The position numbers and the translations under genes were made by a program. From positions 1 through 64,000 of the forward strand of contig CASDWY010000031.1 of NCBI GenBank assembly GCA_949284985.1: a stretch of 64,000 bases of DNA, given 5' to 3'. Source of the stretch: an uncultured bacterium. Lineage in GTDB: Bacteria > Cyanobacteriota > Vampirovibrionia > Gastranaerophilales > Gastranaerophilaceae. The notes below the pieces were generated by a model that was not told the origin of the DNA, did no database searches, and saw nothing but the letters and a program-made list of their open reading frames with translations. Within the stretch, counting starts at the first letter, position 1; the number at the start of each line of letters is the position of its first letter. Of this stretch, positions 42,307-50,231 are shown piece by piece.

Positions 42307-43710
42307 ATGAAAAAGATTTTATTAATTTATCCGCCATCAGTGGTGATGAATAGAGAGGATAGATGTCAACAACCGGTAAAAGAGTTGTTGACGATACCTC
42401 CACTTCCGCCCACAGATTTAATGTATATGGCAGCAGTAGCAAGAGATTGCGGATGTATTTGTAAGATAAGAGATTATAGCCTCGGTAGACATGGATGGGA
42501 CGATTATAGGAAAGATTTAGTTGACTTTAAGCCTGATATTATTGTTGTGAATGTTGCGACACCAACTTTGGCTGAGGATTTATCTGTTTTGGCGGTTGCA
42601 AAGGAAGTTCTTCCCAAAGTATTAACAATAGCTAAAGGTGCATATTTCCTTGTAAAGAATACGGAAGTGCTTAAAGAATACACTAGTTTGGATGTTATAA
42701 TAAGAGGAGAGCCTGAGTTTACATTTAAAGAAATTGTTATTGGAAATGATTTTGAAAAAATTAAGGGCATAACGTACAGGCAAGGCGGATGTGTATATAA
42801 TAATGAGTCTAGAGAATTTATTTCTAATTTAGATGAACTCCCTTTTCCGGCAAGAGAGCTTGTAGATATGGAAATTTACCGCAGACCGGATAATAACAAA
42901 AAGCAGGCAGTAATTAAAGTTTCCAGGGGGTGTCCGTTTCATTGTTTTTTTTGTCTTGCAACGCCGGTGTCAGGTTCGGTTGTTAGAAAACGTTCTGTTA
43001 ATAATATTATTGCAGAAATTAAAGAGTGTAAAGAAAAGTATGGAGTTAATAATTTTCTGTTTTGGTCAGATATTTTTGATTTGGACAGAAATTGGACGGT
43101 TATGTTATGTCAAAAAATAATTGAGGAAAAACTTAATATAGTGTGGTCAGCAAATACCAGAGCAGACACTGCGGATTTAGAATTGGCAAAATTAATGAAA
43201 AAATCAGGTTGTGGATTAGTTTCAATTGGTATTGAGTCAGGTTCACAATATATGCTTGACAAAATGGGGAAAAAGATTACCCTGGAACAAGTAGAAACAA
43301 CAGTAAAAGCTTTTAGGACAGCAAAAATTAAAGTATACGGTTATTTTGTATTGGGGCTTCCTTGGGAAACAGAAAAAACAGCAAGAGAAACTATTGAGTT
43401 TGCCAAAAAATTAGATATAAATTATGCTAATTTTTATACGGCTACTGTTTTTCCCGGGTCAAGATTTTGGGATTATGCACTTGAAAATGGGCTTTTTGAC
43501 AAAGATGATAAGTATAAAAGTGCCTATTATTACCCTTCTGTAAAAACGCATGAACTTTCTAAAGATAGGGTTTTTGAGTTGCATAAAACTGCAGTAAGAG
43601 CTTTTTATTTAAGATGGTCTTTTGTCTTTAAAACATTGTTCGAAATAAAATCTTTTACGGAATTAAAAAGTTATTTTGTTGCAGGTTTGCGGCTTTTATT
43701 TAAAAGGTAG
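42307..43710 (+). CDS. B12-binding-domain radical SAM protein
   Basis: A 467-aa protein with an N-terminal cobalamin-binding-like Rossmann domain (KKILLIYPPSVVMN; DIIVVNVATPTLAEDLSVLA; IIRGEPEFTFKEI) followed by a radical SAM core with CPFHCFFC (CxxxCxxC, about residues 211-218), and SIGIESGSQYMLDKMGKK. The DxHxxG cobalamin motif is not visible, as in many BchE/class B members. The reaction cannot be told: methylations and ring chemistries are both known. It begins a four-gene operon (42307-45966) with a pilin-like peptide and two dehydrogenases. Confidence 0.82.
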   Translation: MKKILLIYPPSVVMNREDRCQQPVKELLTIPPLPPTDLMYMAAVARDCGCICKIRDYSLGRHGWDDYRKDLVDFKPDIIVVNVATPTLAEDLSVLAVAKEVLPKVLTIAKGAYFLVKNTEVLKEYTSLDVIIRGEPEFTFKEIVIGNDFEKIKGITYRQGGCVYNNESREFISNLDELPFPARELVDMEIYRRPDNNKKQAVIKVSRGCPFHCFFCLATPVSGSVVRKRSVNNIIAEIKECKEKYGVNNFLFWSDIFDLDRNWTVMLCQKIIEEKLNIVWSANTRADTADLELAKLMKKSGCGLVSIGIESGSQYMLDKMGKKITLEQVETTVKAFRTAKIKVYGYFVLGLPWETEKTARETIEFAKKLDINYANFYTATVFPGSRFWDYALENGLFDKDDKYKSAYYYPSVKTHELSKDRVFELHKTAVRAFYLRWSFVFKTLFEIKSFTELKSYFVAGLRLLFKR

Positions 43711-43729
43711 TTTGTTGGTGGTATATTTG

Positions 43730-43912
43730 ATGTGTAATATGAAAGCAGCACAAGGATTAATTGAATATATTTTGGTTTTTCTCTTTGCAACAGTTGTATT
43801 GTATTTCTTTGCGTCAAAAATTGATTTATCTAAACTAAAAGGATTTGCAGTTTATGGTGTAAAGAAACAAGGTTCGGTTAATAAAATAATCTTGCCGGCT
43901 ATGACGGAGTGA
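43730..43912 (+). CDS. Small Flp/TadE-like single-helix protein
   Basis: A roughly 60-aa protein, MCNMKAAQGLIEYILVFLFA..., with a prepilin-like AAQGLIEY followed by one hydrophobic helix and a basic tail. This resembles Flp pilins and the TadE N-terminus (both have a Glu five residues into the mature helix). It lies 19 nt after the radical SAM gene and 6 nt before a dehydrogenase gene, an unexpected place for a pilin. GGTGGTA about 8 nt upstream is a weak ribosome binding site. Confidence 0.55.
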   Translation: MCNMKAAQGLIEYILVFLFATVVLYFFASKIDLSKLKGFAVYGVKKQGSVNKIILPAMTE

Positions 43913-43918
43913 TAGAGG

Positions 43919-44932
43919 ATGAGAGCAGCAGTAGTTGATAATGAAAAGATAGTTGAAAAAAATATTGAAAAGCCTATTTTAAGAGGCAAAGGAGCGTTAA
44001 TTAAAGTTTTAGGTTGTGGGCTTTGTGGGTCTGATATCGTAAAATTTAAACATAAAATTGCAAATAATAATGCGGTGCTCGGGCATGAAATAGTTGGAGA
44101 GATTGTTGAAATTAATTCCCAGACTGAGTTTAAAGTAGGGGATAAAATTGTTATGGGGCATCATTATCCTTGCTTTAAATGTGTTTATTGTAAAGGTGAA
44201 AATTATTCGATGTGTTCTGTATTTAAGTCTTCAAATATAATTCCCGGAGGATTTGCAGAGTATATTGTAGCAGATGAAAATCATTTAAAACAAACAGTTT
44301 TTAAAGTGCCGGATAATTTGGATGACCAAGAAGCATCTTTTTTAGAGCCTTTATCTTGTTGTATTAGAGCAGTAAGACGTGCGGAGTTAAAGCCGTCTTC
44401 GAAAGTTTTGGTGCTAGGGTTAGGTTCGATAGGCTTTCTGATGGGACAAGCATTAAAATCTTTTGGGCATGAGGTTGTTGGTGCAGATTTGTCAGAGGAG
44501 CGATTGGAGCTTGCTAAGAAGCATGGCTTTGATTATACTGTTAAGTCATCAAATTTAGTAGAAAAATCTGCTTTAGAAATAAAAAAAGTTACACAAAAAG
44601 AAGGAGTTGATGCTGTATTTATGACTTCCGGTTCGGAGAAGACTTTTGAACTTTGTTTAAAAAGTATTAGAAACGGTGGAACGATATTGGTTTTTTCATC
44701 GGTTCCTGAAGATAGGTTTGGTTTTTCGAACAATGATATTTATTATAGAGAGCTTAAGATTTTGGGAAGTTATTCCCCATCCCCGGCGGATATAGCTCAG
44801 TCTATGGAGTTTTTAAAAACAGGTCGAGTACAAGTTAAAGGTATTTCTGTTGAGTATTCTCTAAATGAAGTTCAGCAGGCTATAGATGACACATTAGGAC
44901 ATAAAATTTTTAAGGCGTATATAAAAATATGA
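43919..44932 (+). CDS. Zinc-dependent medium-chain dehydrogenase (first of pair)
   Basis: A 337-aa MDR-family oxidoreductase. The catalytic zinc ligands are in CGLCGSDIVKFKH and AVLGHEIVGE, the structural zinc in CFKCVYCKGENYSMC, and the cofactor fold in KVLVLGLGSIGFLMGQALKS. The substrate cannot be told from sequence. It overlaps the next dehydrogenase gene by 4 nt (ATGA). Of the pair, this has the more diverged N-terminal half. Confidence 0.88.
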   Translation: MRAAVVDNEKIVEKNIEKPILRGKGALIKVLGCGLCGSDIVKFKHKIANNNAVLGHEIVGEIVEINSQTEFKVGDKIVMGHHYPCFKCVYCKGENYSMCSVFKSSNIIPGGFAEYIVADENHLKQTVFKVPDNLDDQEASFLEPLSCCIRAVRRAELKPSSKVLVLGLGSIGFLMGQALKSFGHEVVGADLSEERLELAKKHGFDYTVKSSNLVEKSALEIKKVTQKEGVDAVFMTSGSEKTFELCLKSIRNGGTILVFSSVPEDRFGFSNNDIYYRELKILGSYSPSPADIAQSMEFLKTGRVQVKGISVEYSLNEVQQAIDDTLGHKIFKAYIKI

Positions 44933-45966
44933 AAATGAAAGCTATTCAATATTGGGGAATAAATGACATAAGGTATGAAGAAGTGGAAGTGAAAGAGCCA
45001 CAAAAAGGTGAGGTGCTTGTTAAGGTTGAGGCAGCGTTAACTTGTGGTACAGATGTAAAGACATATAGACGCTCTCATCCTGTGCTTATAAAAAGTATTC
45101 CTTCAGGCTTTGGACATGAATTTTCCGGAGTTGTAGCTAAAGTTGGAGCGGGTGTTAGCAGCTTTAAAGTAGGAGATAGAGTTGTTGCCGCAAATTCAGC
45201 GCCTTGTGGAAAGTGTTTTTTTTGTCGTCAAGAACAATATAATTTGTGCGAGCATTTGGAATTTTTAAATGGAGCTTACGCTGAATATATTACTGTACCT
45301 AAAAGGATTGTTGAAAAAAATATGATACAATTACCTCATAATTTACCTTTTGAACTTGCAGCTTTTGCAGAGCCATTAGCCAATGTTGTTCATGGAGTTG
45401 AAAGAACAGGTATTAAAAAGGGAGATGTTGTTGGTGTAGTTGGGACTGGACCTATAGGGTTAATGTTTGCCAGATTGGCAAAATTGAAAGGTGCAACAGT
45501 AATTTCAGCAGGAAGAAATCCTGAAAAATTAAAATTAGCAAAAGAGTTTGCTAGTGTGGATGAAGTTGTGGATTTGAAGAAGTATGCAAATCCTGAAAAA
45601 ATATTTAAATCTTTGTCCAGAGAAGGCAAAGGGTTAGATGTTGCAGTTGAGTGTGTTGGCTTGCCTGAAATTTGGGAATTGATTATGCGTTGTGTTAGAA
45701 AAGGTGGAATTGTGCATTTTTTTGGTGGGTGCAAATCCGGTTCAACTATTAGTCTTGATACAACGCATTTGCATTATGATGATATAAAAATAATGAGCGT
45801 CTTTCACCATACACCTAAATATTTTAGAATGGCTTTGGATTTAATTGCGGCTGGTCATGTTGATGTTGAAAAATTAATTGGTAAAAAAATGAAGCTTTCT
45901 CAAGCAAAAGAGGCCTTAGAAATTCATGAACGAGGTGAAGCTGTAAAAGTGCTTCTTACTCCTTAA
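44929..45966 (+). CDS. Zinc-dependent medium-chain dehydrogenase (second of pair)
   Basis: A 345-aa MDR-family protein, with LTCGTDVKTYRR and GFGHEFSGVV carrying the catalytic zinc ligands, CGKCFFCRQEQYNLC the structural zinc, AEPLANVVHG, and VVGVVGTGPIGLMFARLAKL the nucleotide fold. Sorbitol/threonine-type dehydrogenases are the closest in appearance. ATG overlaps the previous stop codon. It ends 11 nt inside the convergent dxr gene. Together with the radical SAM protein it hints at a small-molecule or sugar modification pathway. Confidence 0.88.
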   Translation: MKMKAIQYWGINDIRYEEVEVKEPQKGEVLVKVEAALTCGTDVKTYRRSHPVLIKSIPSGFGHEFSGVVAKVGAGVSSFKVGDRVVAANSAPCGKCFFCRQEQYNLCEHLEFLNGAYAEYITVPKRIVEKNMIQLPHNLPFELAAFAEPLANVVHGVERTGIKKGDVVGVVGTGPIGLMFARLAKLKGATVISAGRNPEKLKLAKEFASVDEVVDLKKYANPEKIFKSLSREGKGLDVAVECVGLPEIWELIMRCVRKGGIVHFFGGCKSGSTISLDTTHLHYDDIKIMSVFHHTPKYFRMALDLIAAGHVDVEKLIGKKMKLSQAKEALEIHERGEAVKVLLTP

Positions 45967-47110
45967 TTAAAAGATTGTTAATAATTTCACGAGTTTGTTT
46001 TCGTGTTTTTTCATCTAGTTCTAAAATTTGTTCAAGTGATGCATTTTCAATAGGTTTGTGAGTGTTAAGTACTGATTTTGTAATTTCTGTTATATCAGTA
46101 AGTCTTATTTTACCGTCAAGAAAAGCCATAACTGCTTCTTCGTTAGCTGCATTTAACACGGTTGGGAATGTTTTCCCTTTTATACCTGCTTCAAAGGCAA
46201 TTTTAAGTGCTGGAAATTTTTCAAAATCCGGGTTTTCAAAGGTTAATTGAGCAATTTTAGAGAAGTCAAAGCTGTTTGATTCAATTCCTTTAATACGTTT
46301 AGGATATGTTAAAGCGTACTGTATTGGGATATGCATGCTAGGTAAGCCCATTTGAGCGATTATACTGCCGTCTTCGTGCTCTATTGCGCTATGAATAATG
46401 CTTTGTGGGTGAATTACAACTTTTATATCTTTATAATCCATATTAAAAAGATGATGAGCTTCAATAACTTCAAGACCTTTGTTCATGAGCGTAGCAGAAT
46501 CAATTGTTATTTTTCTGCCCATGTTCCATCTTGGGTGGTTCAAAGCTTCATTTGCTGTTGCTGATTTTATTTCTTCAATTGACTTATTGCGGAATGGACC
46601 GCCAGAAGCTGTTATTATAAGTTTTTTAGGTTTTACTCCGTTTAAACATTGAAAAATTGCGCTGTGTTCGCTATCAACCGGTAGAATTTTTACGCCGTAT
46701 TCTTTTGCTAGCGGCATAACTATATCTCCTGCCATTACTAATGTTTCTTTATTTGCCAGAGCGATATTTTTTTTATTTTTTATTGCTGCAATTGTAGGCT
46801 TTAATCCGATTTTACCTGAAACTGCAATCAAAACGATATCAATATCTTTGTCAGAAGACAATATTTCCAGACCTTCATCTCCATACAAAAAGTCAGTTTG
46901 TGGAAATTCATTAGACAGTTTCAATGCATCTTCTTTATCAAGGACACTTACTTTGCGCGGTGCAAATATTTTTATTTGTTCTTTTAAAAGATTTATATTT
47001 TTTCCGGCTGCAAGTGACACAACTTCTATCTTTTCAGATAATTGTGAAATAACCTCAAGTGCTTGAGTTCCTATTGAACCTGTAGAGCCTAAAATGGATA
47101 ACTTTTTCAT
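45956..47110 (-). CDS. dxr: 1-deoxy-D-xylulose 5-phosphate reductoisomerase
   Basis: Dxr (IspC) turns DXP into MEP with NADPH, the first committed step of the MEP isoprenoid pathway. Visible motifs are LGSTGSIGTQALEVISQL, ANKETLVMAGDIV, PVDSEHSAIFQCL, ASGGPFR, NHPRWNMGRKITIDSATLM and NKGLEVIEAHHLFN. The 384-aa length is normal. It converges with and overlaps the last dehydrogenase gene by 11 nt. Confidence 0.96.
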   Translation of the reverse strand: MKKLSILGSTGSIGTQALEVISQLSEKIEVVSLAAGKNINLLKEQIKIFAPRKVSVLDKEDALKLSNEFPQTDFLYGDEGLEILSSDKDIDIVLIAVSGKIGLKPTIAAIKNKKNIALANKETLVMAGDIVMPLAKEYGVKILPVDSEHSAIFQCLNGVKPKKLIITASGGPFRNKSIEEIKSATANEALNHPRWNMGRKITIDSATLMNKGLEVIEAHHLFNMDYKDIKVVIHPQSIIHSAIEHEDGSIIAQMGLPSMHIPIQYALTYPKRIKGIESNSFDFSKIAQLTFENPDFEKFPALKIAFEAGIKGKTFPTVLNAANEEAVMAFLDGKIRLTDITEITKSVLNTHKPIENASLEQILELDEKTRKQTREIINNLLIKE

Positions 47111-47155
47111 ACGAAAAATTATATATCAAAACTTAAAAAAAACAATAAAATCCAT

Positions 47156-47185
47156 AAGCCTCACAAAAATTGATTTGTGAGGCTT
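47156..47185 (-). terminator. Hairpin downstream of the HdeD-like gene
   Basis: AAGCCTCACAAA (47156-47167) and TTTGTGAGGCTT (47174-47185) form a 12-bp stem, lying 12 nt beyond the stop codon of the minus-strand gene. The following minus-strand sequence ATGGATTTTATTG is moderately T-rich. Confidence 0.6.
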
Positions 47186-47197
47186 GAGGTTAGGTTT

Positions 47198-47743
47198 TTA
47201 AATATTTTCAGCAATGTATTTTTTAGCTCCCGAGTAAAGTATAATCATAGAAATTCCGCTTATTAGCATGTTTATACCGATTAAAACACCTATAACCCAT
47301 ATTGCGCTTAAAGGGAGTGCAAATATAATCAAAAGAGCAAGGATAAATTGCATAATGGCTGCAAATAAACCAATTATCCATTTTTTTGTAATTTTTCGAT
47401 TTTGTATTGATACCGCAAGTGTGTTGGCACCGTCAAAAATAAAGTAAATACCTATTATAAGTGTTAGCAGGAGCATGCTTATAATCGGTTGTGCGCTTAG
47501 ATATGTGCCTAGTATTATCATTAATATACTTACCATGCCTGAAACCCATGGTGTATCAAGTTCTTTTCTTAAAATTATAGAGCTGATTAATTTATGTATT
47601 CCGGCGACAACAAGTCCTATACTGATAACAAGTGTTGCTGCAAGTGACATAAATTGAGGCATCAAAATTATTAAAATCCCAAGTATACTTAGTACAATTC
47701 CTTCTATGAGCAGAGTGTAAAAAAAATTTTTTGATGGATTCAT
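47198..47743 (-). CDS. HdeD-like (DUF308) membrane protein
   Basis: A 181-aa protein made of six hydrophobic segments with very short loops (LIEGIVLSILGILIILMPQF, LVISIGLVVAGIHKLISSII, MVSILMIILGTYLS, LLLTLIIGIYFIFDGANTL, IMQFILALLIIFALPL, GVLIGINMLISGISMIIL). This is the HdeD/DUF308 layout. E. coli HdeD is an acid-resistance membrane protein of unknown mechanism. Transcribed alone. Confidence 0.85.
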   Translation of the reverse strand: MNPSKNFFYTLLIEGIVLSILGILIILMPQFMSLAATLVISIGLVVAGIHKLISSIILRKELDTPWVSGMVSILMIILGTYLSAQPIISMLLLTLIIGIYFIFDGANTLAVSIQNRKITKKWIIGLFAAIMQFILALLIIFALPLSAIWVIGVLIGINMLISGISMIILYSGAKKYIAENI

Positions 47744-47902
47744 TTTTATCTCCTTAAAATTTATATATTACTTATCAATAATTATGTAAAATATACCATT
47801 TATAATATCTTTGTTTTAGAGCCATAAGTGGAATTTTCGGAGTAATCTGTTTAGGTAATTTTTAATATTTATGGTATTATATTTTCGAAAATAAGGAGAA
47901 TT

Positions 47903-48919
47903 ATGCCTAAAGTTAGTGTTTTGATGCCTGTTTATAATGAAAAAGAGGATTATTTGAGAGAAGCGATATCAAGTATTTTGGAGCAGACTTTTCGAGATTT
48001 TGAATTTATGATTATAAATGATGGCTCTGACAACAATGTGGAAGAAGTTATTTTTTCATATGACGATGATAGAATTGTTTATATAAAAAATGAAGAAAAT
48101 TTAAAACTTATAAAAACATTAAATAAAGGCTTAAAGCTGGCGAAGGGAGAATATATTGTTCGAATGGATTCGGATGATATTTCTAAGCCTAATAGAATTG
48201 AAGCGTCAGTAGATTTTATGGAAAAACATCCAAAAGTTGTAGCAGCAGGTTCGTATGCAATTGGGATTCCTCGCCCGGTAAAATATACTCTTCCTACTGA
48301 TAATACATATATAAGAGCATTTTGTCGTTATATTGCAAATTGTATGATGCATCCGGCTATGATTCTTAGAGCTTCTGTGTTAAGAGAGAATAATCTTAGT
48401 TATGATGAAAATTATCTTCATTGTGAAGATTTTAAGTTGTGGATTGAGCTGAATAAAATAGGTGAACTTGCAAATATTCCGGAATTTCTTTTGGAGCACA
48501 GACTTCATGATGAGAGTGTATCTTTTAAGTATGCTAAAGTACAGCAAAGAAATACTATGAAAATATTATTTGAATGTTTGTTTGAAGATTTCGGAAATAA
48601 TAATAATGCAGTAAAAGAAGTCATTGATAAGTTCTTTAAAGACAAAACATTGTCTTTGAAAGAGTTTCGTATAATGGACAAATTTTTAAGCAGAGTTCTA
48701 AAGCGTTTATTTAAGATATTTACAGACGAAGTTAGACCATATATAAATAATGTTTATACTGATGTTCGACATGCAGTTTTGAGCCAGACAAAACCATCTG
48801 GAGGACTAATGTTTTCTGTTTTCTTTTCTAAAATGAATAAATATCTTTTAGTAGAACTGGAATATAAGTTACAAATATTACAGTGGATTTTTGAACGAAT
48901 GATAAATGAGGCAGGATAA
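47903..48919 (+). CDS. Family 2 glycosyltransferase
   Basis: A 338-aa GT-A protein. VSVLMPVYNEKEDYLREAIS starts the fold, FMIINDGSDN the nucleotide-sugar site, and YIVRMDSDDISKPNRIEAS holds the DxD metal site, followed by NCMMHPAMILRAS. The acceptor is unknown. It has an AAGGAG ribosome binding site and overlaps the next glycosyltransferase by 1 nt, so both probably act on the same surface glycan. Confidence 0.9.
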   Translation: MPKVSVLMPVYNEKEDYLREAISSILEQTFRDFEFMIINDGSDNNVEEVIFSYDDDRIVYIKNEENLKLIKTLNKGLKLAKGEYIVRMDSDDISKPNRIEASVDFMEKHPKVVAAGSYAIGIPRPVKYTLPTDNTYIRAFCRYIANCMMHPAMILRASVLRENNLSYDENYLHCEDFKLWIELNKIGELANIPEFLLEHRLHDESVSFKYAKVQQRNTMKILFECLFEDFGNNNNAVKEVIDKFFKDKTLSLKEFRIMDKFLSRVLKRLFKIFTDEVRPYINNVYTDVRHAVLSQTKPSGGLMFSVFFSKMNKYLLVELEYKLQILQWIFERMINEAG

Positions 48920-50115
48920 TGGGGATAAAAATTCTTTTAATTTCTCAAGAAAAAGTGTTGGAAGCTGTTAATGGAGCAACTCGTATTTTGTACTACTTTT
49001 CAAATAAACTTGTTGAAAAGGGCTATGAGGTAGTTGTTGCATATCCTAATGAAAAAAATCCGGAAGGTGATAAGTTTTTGGATGAAAAAGTAAAGTTTTA
49101 TAACCTAAATTATATTGATATGAGCGGGTTTAAGTCTAGGTATAAACGTATTACGCTTTTTGAAAGGTTATTAATGATACGTTGCCAAAAAGAGTTAAAG
49201 ATGCTTAATATCCCCCAAATTACTGATAGGATAGAGGCGGTTATTCAGCGCGAGCAACCTGATATTATTATTCCTTTTTTTGCACATGTGACATCTCAAC
49301 TTGTCTTTGGGCGAGATTATAATATTCCTATTATTCAAATGTATCATACACATCCAAAGGTTTATCACGCAGTAAGTCCAATACTAAATCCAACATCAAA
49401 ACCTATGGCAATTTTGTTTAATTATACGGTAAAAAAAGTTTCTTATCTTCAGTTATTTTTTGAGTCTTATGTTGAGTTTATGTCTCAATATTACAAAGGA
49501 CCAAAACGAGTTATTCATAATCCTGTAAAAATTCCAAATCAGATGGCAAATCTTGAAGAGAAGAAGAGAAAAATAATTTATCTTTCCCGAATAGATAAAA
49601 ATAAAGGACAAGACATTTTAATAAATGCTTTTTCACTTATTGCGAAAAATTATCCGGAGTGGGAAGTATTATTGTATGGAGATTTTGAACCGAAAGCATA
49701 TAGAGGAGTAATAAATGGGTTGATTACTCATAATAACCTTGAGCGTCAGGTTAAAATTATGGGTGTAACAAATGATACAGTAGGTGCATTTTTAGAAGCT
49801 GATTTGGGAGCGTATACGAGTGCCTTTGAAGGTTTTCCATTGGGGCTATCTGAGGCATTGGCAGCAGGGCTTCCTTGTATAGGGTTAAAGACGGCGACTG
49901 GCGTTAATGAACTTATTGAAGATAGAAAAAATGGTCTTCTTGCGGAAAATAATGTAATGGATGTTGCTCGAAAATTAACGGAACTTATGAATAATACACC
50001 ATTAAGAGTAAAATATGGACAATACGCTAGAGAATCTATGAAACAGTATTCCGAAGATTTATTTTGGGAAAAATGGGAAGCTTTATTTAAAGAAGCCTTA
50101 AAAAATAAAAAATAA
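48919..50115 (+). CDS. Family 4 glycosyltransferase
   Basis: A 398-aa GT-B protein. The N-terminal domain has LYYFSNKLVEKGYEVVVAYP; the C-terminal domain begins IIYLSRIDKNKGQDILINAF and has the E-x7-E motif in SAFEGFPLGLSEALAAGLPC. It follows the GT2 gene with a 1-nt overlap and is followed 116 nt later by fliD. Both glycosyltransferases may build LPS or flagellar glycan, but the sequence does not say which. Confidence 0.88.
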   Translation: MGIKILLISQEKVLEAVNGATRILYYFSNKLVEKGYEVVVAYPNEKNPEGDKFLDEKVKFYNLNYIDMSGFKSRYKRITLFERLLMIRCQKELKMLNIPQITDRIEAVIQREQPDIIIPFFAHVTSQLVFGRDYNIPIIQMYHTHPKVYHAVSPILNPTSKPMAILFNYTVKKVSYLQLFFESYVEFMSQYYKGPKRVIHNPVKIPNQMANLEEKKRKIIYLSRIDKNKGQDILINAFSLIAKNYPEWEVLLYGDFEPKAYRGVINGLITHNNLERQVKIMGVTNDTVGAFLEADLGAYTSAFEGFPLGLSEALAAGLPCIGLKTATGVNELIEDRKNGLLAENNVMDVARKLTELMNNTPLRVKYGQYARESMKQYSEDLFWEKWEALFKEALKNKK

Positions 50116-50231
50116 TCGTGTAATTTGATGCGTTGTTAATTAATTTAATAAATTGATTACAAAGACATCAGTTAAATATAGGATATCAAAGTTGTTAAAT
50201 CCTTGTATATTATAGTCAGAGGAGAAATAAT

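Noticed and set aside
43919-45966. Recent duplication of the two zinc dehydrogenases
   Set aside because: They share the family motifs but differ in almost every other position, so they are old paralogues or separate recruits.
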